Source: Verrucomicrobiota bacterium (lineage in GTDB: Bacteria; Verrucomicrobiota; Verrucomicrobiia; Limisphaerales; UBA9464). Taken from it: DNA of 5,214 nucleotides. The stretch spans positions 1-5,214 of the forward strand of contig CANGMO010000214.1 in the NCBI GenBank assembly GCA_947454295.1. Reading direction: 5' to 3'. Shown in pieces: positions 1-5,214 of this stretch. The notes under the pieces are model-generated. The model did no database searches, was not told the DNA's origin, and was given only the letters and a program-made list of their open reading frames with translations. Numbering within the stretch: position 1 is the stretch's first letter; every line of letters starts with the position of its first letter. The translations under genes were made by a program, and so were the position numbers.

Positions 1-935
1 GCGACCCATTCCCCATCGCGTGAAATCAGGAACGGATCGTCCTTCGGTGGGAGCGTGTTGTCAGAGAATACCGCCACCGCTCCCTCGCTCTCGCGGGCAA
101 TCCCCATCTCGAGCAACCGCGAGACCACCTCGGGAAGCCAGGGATTGTAGAAGCTTTCGCCGAGCGTGTGATCGAAGCGCACTCCGAGACGGCCGTAGAT
201 GGTGTCGAACTGCACCTGCGACAACCGGATCATCTCGCGCCAGATGCGGAGATTCTCCTCGTCGCCAGCCTGGAGCTTCACCAGTTCGGCGCGCGCACGT
301 TCGAGGGTTTCGGGCTGCTCCTTGCAGCCGGCATTGACCAGCTTGTAGATGCGCTCGAGCTCGGCGATCGGATCCGCCTGCAGGGCGGCCGCGTCGAGCA
401 TCGTCTTCCACCCGAGCAGCAGCATGCCGAACTGGGTGCCCCAGTCGCCGATGTGGTTGTCCGAAACCACCTGATGCCCGAGGAGTCGCAGCACGCGCGA
501 CAGGCTCTCGCCCAGGATGGTGGAGCGAATGTGGCCCACGTGCATCGGCTTGGCCACGTTGGGCGAGGAGTAGTCGATGACCACGGTGCGCCGGCGATCC
601 GGCGGCGTGACCGCGAAGAACAGGTGCTCCCCGACCAGCGCCGACTGGAGCACCGACTCCAGGGCCCCGGGGCGGAGGCGGAAATTCAGGAAACCGGGGC
701 CGGCAATTTCCACCGGCTCGCAGAGATCCGACACCTCCATGCGGGCCACCACGTCGGTCGCCAACTGGCGAGGGTTCATCTTGCGCTCGCGCGCCAACGC
801 CATGAGGGCGTTGCTCTGGTAGTCGCCGAACTTCGAATCGGAAGCCGGGCGGACGCGGATGGAGTCGAGGGCGATCCCCGGGAAAAGGGCGGAGACGGCG
901 GCCTGGAGGCGGGATTCTAGGACGAGATGGAGCAC
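1..935 (-). CDS. argS: Arginyl-tRNA synthetase, N-terminal part (C-terminus beyond window)
   Basis: Class I aminoacyl-tRNA synthetase that attaches arginine to tRNA-Arg in the cytoplasm, using ATP. About 311 codons are visible; the family is usually 550-600 residues, so the rest of the catalytic domain, the KMSK-like loop and the anticodon-binding domain lie beyond base 1. The N-terminal additional domain (about residues 1-100) has DSKFGDYQSNALMALA and the family-typical GPGFLNFRL. The catalytic core starts with DYSSPN (121-126), followed by KPMHVGH with the HIGH-type motif HVGH at 132-135, and GDWGTQFG (163-170). The chosen start is GTG at 935-933, because its product begins VLHLVLESRLQ, where family N-termini normally begin; it has no Shine-Dalgarno sequence. 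An in-frame GTG at 1025 would add 30 poorly conserved-looking residues. It lies downstream of the EIIA gene on the same strand and may be cotranscribed with it. Family identity is very secure; the start is less so. Confidence 0.96.
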   Translation of the reverse strand, partial: MLHLVLESRLQAAVSALFPGIALDSIRVRPASDSKFGDYQSNALMALARERKMNPRQLATDVVARMEVSDLCEPVEIAGPGFLNFRLRPGALESVLQSALVGEHLFFAVTPPDRRRTVVIDYSSPNVAKPMHVGHIRSTILGESLSRVLRLLGHQVVSDNHIGDWGTQFGMLLLGWKTMLDAAALQADPIAELERIYKLVNAGCKEQPETLERARAELVKLQAGDEENLRIWREMIRLSQVQFDTIYGRLGVRFDHTLGESFYNPWLPEVVSRLLEMGIARESEGAVAVFSDNTLPPKDDPFLISRDGEWV

Positions 936-1031
936 GGGAAGCTTGGGATGCGACTGCCGGAAGACTGGAACGCTGAAACTCGGACCAACGCCACCGAGAC
1001 TGCCACACCGAGGCGGCCGGTGCACGCCTGG
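936..1031 (-). other. ptsN-argS spacer with open reading frame throughout
   Basis: These 96 bases separate the EIIA stop codon from the favoured argS start. The argS frame stays open across the whole spacer, and the first upstream stop in that frame is the TGA that ends the EIIA gene. One possible start lies inside it, a GTG at 1025-1023 preceded only by a poorly placed AGG. I see no convincing terminator hairpin or promoter, so cotranscription of the two genes is plausible. Confidence 0.45.
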
Positions 1032-1499
1032 TCAGCGGCCCGTGGAAAACTCCTGAATCACGCGCATCATCGCATCGGAATCCGCGGCGGCGTTCAGGGC
1101 GACCAGGAATTCCTCGCGACGCAGGACCTTGGCGATGCCGGCGAGCGTGTGCAGGTGCTTCTGAAACTGACCCTGCGGAACCAGGAACAGGGTGACCAAG
1201 TGCACGGGCTGGTTGTCGAGCGCGTCGAAATTAACGCCCGCCCGGCTGCGGCCGAAGGCGGCCGTGACCTCGGTGATCAGCTCGGTGCTGGCATGCGGAA
1301 TGCCAATGCCGAAACCAATGCCGGTGCTCATCGACTGTTCCCGACGCTTTACGACCGCCACCACGGCCTCGCGGTGCGCGGGGTCAATCCGGCCAGCCGC
1401 GACGAGAGTGCCGATGAGCTCATCAATGGCCTCCCACCGGGTGGTGGCCTTGAGCTCCGGAACGATCTGCCGCGTCGTCAGGATGTCGCCGAGATTCAT
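1032..1499 (-). CDS. ptsN: PTS EIIA protein of the PtsN (EIIA-Ntr)/fructose type
   Basis: Single-domain cytoplasmic phosphocarrier of 155 residues, PTS_EIIA type-2 family. These proteins accept phosphate on a histidine from HPr or NPr and either pass it to a sugar permease or act as regulators. The phospho-acceptor region is intact: TGIGFGIGIPHA places the active-site histidine at H69, matching the STGIGNGIAIPHG region of E. coli PtsN. DALDNQPVHLV (about 92-102) and KHLHTLAGIAKVL (114-126, second conserved histidine H115) also match PtsN. The protein is a lone EIIA domain with no fused EIIB, EIIC or HPr, and no permease gene is visible, which favours a regulatory PtsN-like role over sugar transport. 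A fructose-type EIIA cannot be excluded, so the symbol is provisional. The ATG at 1499 gives a normal N-terminus (MNLGDIL), with at best a weak GGA upstream. argS follows on the same strand; the channel-like gene diverges from it. Confidence 0.9.
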   Translation of the reverse strand: MNLGDILTTRQIVPELKATTRWEAIDELIGTLVAAGRIDPAHREAVVAVVKRREQSMSTGIGFGIGIPHASTELITEVTAAFGRSRAGVNFDALDNQPVHLVTLFLVPQGQFQKHLHTLAGIAKVLRREEFLVALNAAADSDAMMRVIQEFSTGR

Positions 1500-1619
1500 G
1501 CGTCCGAAAGAGTGGGGTGATTTCGCAGGAAGGATGGCGGCGATTCAAGCAGGGAGTTCATCCACGAGCGCAATCCCGTCTTCAGCACGACTTGGCAGGC
1601 GACGGCTTTCCCGCCCCCG

Positions 1620-1627
1620 GCTAGCCT
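1620..1627 (+). promoter_or_regulatory. Candidate -10 element (GCTAGCCT) for a leaderless transcript
   Basis: GCTAGCCT contains TAGCCT (1622-1627), a TANNNT hexamer ending six bases before the ATG at 1634. In Actinobacteria and Deinococcus, a TANNNT box at this distance marks leaderless genes whose transcript begins at the start codon. The same motif at the same distance precedes the response regulator at 4251. No good -35 box sits 16-19 bases upstream; a TTGGCA at 1592-1597 is too far away. The TAG is also an in-frame stop, which rules out an N-terminal extension of the gene. Promoter function is inferred. Confidence 0.45.
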
Positions 1628-1633
1628 CCGTCC

Positions 1634-2245
1634 ATGGAAAAGAACCGTCTCGAGGCCTTCAGCGACGGGGTGCTCGCCATCATCATCACCATCATGGTGC
1701 TGGAGCTGAAGGTTCCCCACGGCGTGGGACTGGAGGCCCTGAAATCAGTGGGATCGGTGTTCCTGGGCTACGTGCTGAGCTTCATCTACGTCGGCATCTA
1801 CTGGAACAACCACCATCACCTCTTCCATTCCACCCGGCGCGTCACCGGAGCCATCCTGTGGGCCAACCTGAACCTGCTCTTCTGGCTTTCCCTGTTTCCG
1901 TTTGCCACGGCGTGGGTCGGGGAAAACCGCCTCGCACCGGTCCCCACCGCCATCTACGGCTGCGTGCTGCTCCTCGCCGCCCTCGCCTACTACATCCTGC
2001 AATCCTGCATCATCGCGCAGCAGGGACCCAATTCCCTGCTCGCCGCCGCCATCGGCCGCGATCTCAAGGGAAAGGTCTCGCTCGCACTCTACCTCGTCTC
2101 CATTGCCGTCGCCTGCTGGCATCCGTGGATGGCCACCACCCTGCACGTGCTGGTGGCCCTGATTTGGCTGGTGCCCGACCGCCGCATCGAAAAGGCGCTG
2201 CACCCTCGAACTGATCCCGGCGGTCAGGCGGGGCACGAGAGCTGA
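1634..2245 (+). CDS. TMEM175-family (DUF1211) potassium-channel-like membrane protein
   Basis: Integral membrane protein of 203 residues. The N-terminus RLEAFSDGVLAIIITIMVLEL (5-25; key residues R5, F9, S10, D11) is the RxxxFSD signature on the first helix of the TMEM175 family. Members form potassium-selective leak channels, as tetramers in bacteria, with hydrophobic residues of helix 1 lining the pore. Five more hydrophobic segments are visible at about 38-57, 73-95, 104-123, 147-163 and 166-182, giving the six helices expected of the bacterial form. The loop after helix 2 carries the typical NHHHLFH (59-65). The C-terminal tail of about 20 residues is polar. An in-frame TAG at 1622-1624 fixes the start at the ATG at 1634, which has no Shine-Dalgarno sequence. 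It diverges from the EIIA gene and converges on glmS. Membership is well supported; selectivity and direction of flux cannot be read from the sequence. Confidence 0.9.
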   Translation: MEKNRLEAFSDGVLAIIITIMVLELKVPHGVGLEALKSVGSVFLGYVLSFIYVGIYWNNHHHLFHSTRRVTGAILWANLNLLFWLSLFPFATAWVGENRLAPVPTAIYGCVLLLAALAYYILQSCIIAQQGPNSLLAAAIGRDLKGKVSLALYLVSIAVACWHPWMATTLHVLVALIWLVPDRRIEKALHPRTDPGGQAGHES

Positions 2246-2251
2246 GGCGTG
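2246..2251. other. Six-base convergent junction between channel gene and glmS
   Basis: The stop codon of the channel-like gene (2243-2245) and that of glmS (2252-2254) face each other across six bases. There is no room for a dedicated terminator, and I see no hairpin with a T-run close by. Transcripts from the two sides must therefore end inside the opposite gene or overlap at their 3' ends. Confidence 0.7.
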
Positions 2252-4117
2252 TCACTCCACCGTCACGCTCTTGGCCAGATTCCGGGGCTTGTCCACGTCG
2301 CATCCACGTGCCACCGCAATGTGGTAGGCAAGCAACTGCAGCGGAATCACGGTCAACAACGGATACAGCACATCCAACGTCGGCGGAACAAACAGCAGGT
2401 CATCCGTCTGCGAAGACAGCCGGTTGTTGCCCTCGGTGGTGATCCCGATGATCGGACCGCCACGGGCCCGAATTTCCTGCAGGTTGCCCTGGGTCTTTTC
2501 GTAGAGCGCGTCCGTGGGCGCCAGCACCACCGTGGGCGTTCGCTCGTCGATCATTGCGATGGGCCCATGCTTCATCTCCGCCGCCGGATACCCCTCGGCA
2601 TGGATGTACGAGATCTCCTTCAACTTGAGTGCCCCCTCCAGCGCGACCGGAAAATTGAACTGCCGTCCGATGAAGAAGAAATCCTCGGCGGCGGCGTATT
2701 TCAGCGCGACCTGCCGAATCCGCTCGTTTTGGTCGAGGATCGATTGGATCTGCCCGGGGATGGCCTCCAGGGCCCGGAGCAGTCGTGCCCCTTCGGGGTT
2801 CCCCAGCATCCGCAGGCGTCCCATGAGCAGGGCAAACAGGGTTAGAACAGTCACCTGCGAGGTGAACGCCTTGGTGCTGGCCACGCCAATTTCCGGACCG
2901 GCGTGCAGGTAGATGCCTCCGTCTGCCTCGCGGGCGATGGTCGACCCAACGCCATTGCAAATGGCCAGCACCCGATGACCGCGACGACGAGCCTCGCGCA
3001 GCCCGGCGAGGGTGTCGGCGGTCTCGCCTGACTGGGTCACCACGAGCAGCAGGGTGTGTTTGTCGAGCGGTGCGTTTCGGTAGCGAAACTCCGAGGCGTA
3101 CTCCACTTCGCACGGAATGTGCGCCAGTTCCTCGAAGAGATATTCCCCAACCAGCCCCGCGTGCCAGCTTGTGCCGCACGCCGCGATCACGATTCGGTCC
3201 ACCGAGCGCAGTTCCGCCGGCGTCAAATTCAGGCCGCCAAACTTGGCCATCGATTCGTCGGCATCGAGGCGTCCGCGCAGCGCATTCCGGACCGTGTCGG
3301 GCTGTTCGAAAATCTCCTTCAGCATGAAATGCGGGTAGGGCCCCCGCTCGACCGCGACGGGATCCAGATCCAGTCGGGTCACCCGGGGATCCGCAGTGGC
3401 TCCGCCCGGATGGATCACCCGGAAGCCATCCGCGGTGATGACGCGCAGGTCGTGGTCGTTCAGGTACACGACATCGCGTGTCTCCGTGACAATCGCACCC
3501 GGATCACTCGCGATGAAGTGTTCCCCGTTGCCGATTCCGATGAGCAGCGGCGAGCCGCGCCGCGCCACCACCACCAATCCCGGGTGCTCCGGCGAAACCA
3601 CCGCCAATCCGTAGGTGCCCGTGACTTCCCGCAAGGCGGCCGCCACGGCATGCGCGAGCGGGGGAAGTTCGGCGGCCCGCGCTTCCGCGACGGCGTCCAG
3701 GTGAAGCGCGATCAAGTGGGCAAGCACCTCGGTGTCCGTCTCGGAGCGAAACGTGTGACCCGCCGCCCGCAGGCGCTCGCGGAGGCGGTCGAAGTTCTCG
3801 ATCACCCCGTTGTGAACCACCGCCACACGACCGGCCGGATCCAGGTGGGGATGGGAATTGACGTCGCTCGGAGCGCCATGGGTCGCCCAGCGGGTATGGC
3901 CAATCCCACAGCTTCCCGGCGCCGGGTTCTCGGCAAGCGCGGGCACCAACCCGGAGTCGATCCGCCCCCGGCGTTTGCGGATTTGAAGCGGCTCGGCGCC
4001 CTCGCCCAGCACCGCCACGCCGGCGCTGTCATAGCCGCGGTATTCGAGACGCCGCAGTCCATCGAGAAGAATGGGGACCGCACTGCGCCGTCCCACATAG
4101 CCAATGATTCCACACAT
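2252..4117 (-). CDS. glmS: Glutamine--fructose-6-phosphate aminotransferase (isomerizing)
   Basis: Makes glucosamine 6-phosphate from fructose 6-phosphate and glutamine, the committed step towards UDP-GlcNAc for peptidoglycan and lipopolysaccharide; cytoplasmic. The 621 residues compare with 609 in E. coli. The N-terminal class II glutaminase domain starts MCGIIGYVG, so the nucleophile is Cys2 after Met removal; it also shows LEYRGYDSAG (24-33), HTRWATHG (74-81), HNG (102-104) and SETDTEVLAHL (125-135). Two SIS sugar-isomerase domains follow: the first has ACGTSWHAG (313-321), TQSGETADT (361-369) and GVASTKAFTSQ (411-421); the second has EGALKLKEISYIHAEGY (494-510), EMKHGP (514-519) and the C-terminal DKPRNLAKSVTVE with the sugar-binding lysine. 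All expected catalytic regions are intact. The obligatory Cys2 fixes the start at the ATG at 4117; no Shine-Dalgarno sequence is visible. The 133-base upstream spacer shows no sign of a glmS ribozyme, but has an inverted repeat at 4137-4156. Confidence 0.98.
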   Translation of the reverse strand: MCGIIGYVGRRSAVPILLDGLRRLEYRGYDSAGVAVLGEGAEPLQIRKRRGRIDSGLVPALAENPAPGSCGIGHTRWATHGAPSDVNSHPHLDPAGRVAVVHNGVIENFDRLRERLRAAGHTFRSETDTEVLAHLIALHLDAVAEARAAELPPLAHAVAAALREVTGTYGLAVVSPEHPGLVVVARRGSPLLIGIGNGEHFIASDPGAIVTETRDVVYLNDHDLRVITADGFRVIHPGGATADPRVTRLDLDPVAVERGPYPHFMLKEIFEQPDTVRNALRGRLDADESMAKFGGLNLTPAELRSVDRIVIAACGTSWHAGLVGEYLFEELAHIPCEVEYASEFRYRNAPLDKHTLLLVVTQSGETADTLAGLREARRRGHRVLAICNGVGSTIAREADGGIYLHAGPEIGVASTKAFTSQVTVLTLFALLMGRLRMLGNPEGARLLRALEAIPGQIQSILDQNERIRQVALKYAAAEDFFFIGRQFNFPVALEGALKLKEISYIHAEGYPAAEMKHGPIAMIDERTPTVVLAPTDALYEKTQGNLQEIRARGGPIIGITTEGNNRLSSQTDDLLFVPPTLDVLYPLLTVIPLQLLAYHIAVARGCDVDKPRNLAKSVTVE

Positions 4118-4136
4118 CGAAACGACCCAATCACAG

Positions 4137-4156
4137 CTTGGCGTGCCGCGGCCAAG
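4137..4156. promoter_or_regulatory. Inverted repeat CTTGGC-N8-GCCAAG in the glmS/regulator divergent spacer
   Basis: A perfect six-base inverted repeat with an eight-base spacer lies 20-39 bases upstream of the glmS start. It encloses a second short palindrome, GCCGCGGC (4145-4152). The layout fits a binding site for a dimeric regulator that could act on glmS, or a small hairpin in the glmS leader if transcription starts further upstream. No factor can be named, and short GC-rich repeats also arise by chance. Confidence 0.35.
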
Positions 4157-4236
4157 TCCAAATCATCGACCTCCCCCGAAAACAATCTTGCCAGCGGCGA
4201 GCCGTTGTTTCCGCTTCCTCCGCCGACTCCCGCACC

Positions 4237-4244
4237 GCTAGCGT
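4237..4244 (+). promoter_or_regulatory. Candidate -10 element (GCTAGCGT) for a leaderless transcript
   Basis: GCTAGCGT contains TAGCGT (4239-4244), a TANNNT hexamer ending six bases before the ATG at 4251. The hexanucleotide GCTAGC and the 14-base distance from its first base to the ATG are identical to those at 1620-1634. The following bases are C-rich, with no Shine-Dalgarno sequence, and no clear -35 box lies at 16-19 bases. The TAG is an in-frame stop that fixes the start of the regulator gene. Promoter function is inferred from position and recurrence. Confidence 0.45.
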
Positions 4245-4250
4245 TCCCCC

Positions 4251-5214
4251 ATGGCCAAGATCCTCCTCGTGGATGACGAGTACACCATGGTGCAAATGGT
4301 GGCGGAGGTGTTGCGGGCAGAGGGTCATGAGGTGTTTCCGTTCACCAACTACAACGGGGTGGCGGAGGCGCTGTCCTCGCGCCGGCCGGATTTGGTGATC
4401 ACCGATCTCTACCTCGACAAGACCAAGCCCCACGGCCTCGATATCGTCCAGAAGGCCCGCGCGCTGACTCCGCCTCCGGTGGTGATCATGATCACCGGCT
4501 TCGGCACGGTGGAGAGCGCCGTCGAGGCCATGCGACTCGGCTGCTACGACTACCTCGAGAAGCCGTTCAAGCTGGATGAGCTCAAGCTGTGCATCCAGCG
4601 GGCCCTCAATCACACGCAGGTCCTGGCTGAGAATCAGGAGCTCCGCAAAGAGCTTCGACGCAGCTACCAGTTTCACCGGATCATCGGCGCCAGCCAGCCG
4701 ATGCAGGCGGTGTTCCACCTCATCGAGCGCGTCGCCGACACCGACGCCACGGTGCTCATTCTCGGCGAAAGCGGCACCGGCAAGGAGCTGATCGCCCGCG
4801 CCGTTCACTACAATTCGCGGCGTAGCCAGGGCCCATTCGTCCCCATCAACTGCTCGGCCCTCCCGGAAAACCTGCTGGAATCGGAACTGTTCGGCCATCG
4901 CAAGGGCGCTTTCACCGGGGCGGTGAACGACAAGAACGGCCTGTTTCACGAGGCGGATGGCGGCACGCTGTTCCTTGACGAAATCGGCACCATGCCGGCG
5001 CAGCTGCAGAGCCGTCTGCTGCGCGTGCTGCAGGAGAAGGAAGTCCGTCGCGTCGGCGACAACACGGCGGTCACCGTCAACGTGCGCATTGTCGCCGCCA
5101 CCAACGAGAATCTGGAGTCGCTGGTGAAGGCCGGGAAGTTCCGCGAGGATCTTTACTACCGGCTCAATGTCATCCCCGTGACCCTGCCCAGTCTGCGCGA
5201 ACGACGCGGGGACA
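4251..5214 (+). CDS. NtrC/AtoC-type sigma-54-dependent response regulator, N-terminal part
   Basis: Two-component response regulator that, when phosphorylated by a sensor kinase, activates transcription by sigma-54 RNA polymerase. The visible 321 codons hold a receiver domain (about 1-118), a probable coiled-coil linker (about 120-143, LAENQELRKELRR) and most of the AAA+ domain; the end of that domain and the expected Fis-type DNA-binding domain lie beyond the window. Receiver residues are D8, D9, the phospho-acceptor D52, T82 and K104. AAA+ motifs are Walker A GESGTGKE (172-179), the sigma-54 contact loop GAFTGA (219-224), Walker B GGTLFLDEIG (237-246) and FREDLYYRLNV (297-307) with the arginine-finger region. 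The intact GAFTGA loop indicates a genuine sigma-54 activator. The loop after D52 is two residues longer than in NtrC and lacks the usual MP. The start is fixed by an in-frame TAG 12 bases upstream. The target promoters and the partner kinase are not visible. Confidence 0.96.
   Translation, partial: MAKILLVDDEYTMVQMVAEVLRAEGHEVFPFTNYNGVAEALSSRRPDLVITDLYLDKTKPHGLDIVQKARALTPPPVVIMITGFGTVESAVEAMRLGCYDYLEKPFKLDELKLCIQRALNHTQVLAENQELRKELRRSYQFHRIIGASQPMQAVFHLIERVADTDATVLILGESGTGKELIARAVHYNSRRSQGPFVPINCSALPENLLESELFGHRKGAFTGAVNDKNGLFHEADGGTLFLDEIGTMPAQLQSRLLRVLQEKEVRRVGDNTAVTVNVRIVAATNENLESLVKAGKFREDLYYRLNVIPVTLPSLRERRGD

Noticed and set aside
61..1008. A 315-codon minus-strand frame and a 250-codon plus-strand frame (168-920) over argS
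   Set aside because: Both overlap the true argS frame, which has clear family motifs (DYSSPN, HVGH, GDWGTQFG). Their products are arginine/proline/glycine-rich or antisense-like, typical of shadow frames in GC-rich DNA.
1676..1698. Repetitive ATC/ACC triplets resembling a microsatellite
   Set aside because: The run encodes AIIITIM of the first TMEM175 helix, which the family requires, so codon use explains it.
1496..1720. A 74-codon minus-strand frame across the spacer upstream of the EIIA gene
   Set aside because: It overlaps the start of the channel gene in antisense, has a His/Asp run that is only the reverse of Ile codons, and has no upstream signals.
1192..2214. A 340-codon plus-strand frame spanning the EIIA and channel genes
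   Set aside because: It runs antisense to the EIIA gene and out of frame with the channel gene, both strongly supported. The translation is low-complexity and shows no domain.
4118..4250. A glmS ribozyme or riboswitch upstream of glmS
   Set aside because: The spacer is only 133 bases, is shared with a divergent gene, and shows no recognisable ribozyme core by eye; the glmS ribozyme is mainly found in Firmicutes.
3056..4276. A 406-codon plus-strand frame opposite the glmS 5' half and running into the regulator start
   Set aside because: It is a long antisense frame kept open by the GC-rich codon bias of glmS. The product is rich in Arg, His and Gln with no recognisable motif, and it would cross both the divergent spacer and the start of the real regulator gene.
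4283..4292. Palindrome CACCATGGTG with an internal ATG as a possible alternative regulator start
   Set aside because: Starting here (Met13) would remove the acidic D8-D9 pair needed for the receiver domain, so it is coding sequence.
4131..4949. A 272-codon minus-strand frame opposite the response-regulator gene
   Set aside because: Its sequence is the reverse complement of conserved sigma-54 AAA+ codons, a well-known kind of false gene. The plus-strand frame carries all the expected catalytic motifs.

Overview
The window is a GC-rich (roughly 60-65% by eye), gene-dense piece of a bacterial chromosome. It holds five protein genes, two of them cut by the window edges: argS (partial, minus), a PTS EIIA gene of the PtsN/fructose type (minus), a TMEM175/DUF1211 potassium-channel-like membrane protein (plus), glmS (minus), and the N-terminal part of an NtrC-type sigma-54 response regulator (plus). 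I see no tRNA, rRNA, CRISPR array, insertion sequence, phage gene or sign of recent transfer. All five genes look intact where visible. The protein types, base composition and near absence of Shine-Dalgarno sequences are compatible with Verrucomicrobiota or a neighbouring PVC lineage, but that assignment is an inference and needs a database comparison.

Layout. Bases 1-1499 carry a minus-strand pair, ptsN-like then argS, with a 96-base gap; the open frame of argS runs back without interruption to the ptsN stop codon. Bases 1500-1633 are a divergent spacer between the EIIA gene and the membrane-protein gene. The membrane-protein gene (1634-2245) and glmS (2252-4117) converge with six bases between their stop codons. 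Bases 4118-4250 are a second divergent spacer, between glmS and the response regulator (4251 to the window end).

How the genes may work together. ArgS and GlmS are housekeeping enzymes (tRNA charging; first step of amino-sugar and UDP-GlcNAc synthesis). The other three are regulatory or transport proteins. In enterobacteria PtsN (EIIA-Ntr) is known to bind potassium transport regulators and, in Salmonella, GlmS. An EIIA gene divergent from a potassium-channel gene, next to glmS and a sigma-54 activator, is therefore a suggestive cluster, though the link here is only inferred.

The most interesting non-coding signal is a motif, GCTAGC-N8-ATG, found at identical spacing upstream of both plus-strand genes. 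It contains TAGCCT or TAGCGT (TANNNT) ending six bases before the ATG, which is the geometry of a -10 element for leaderless transcription. Neither gene has a Shine-Dalgarno sequence. No clearly new multi-gene system is visible.
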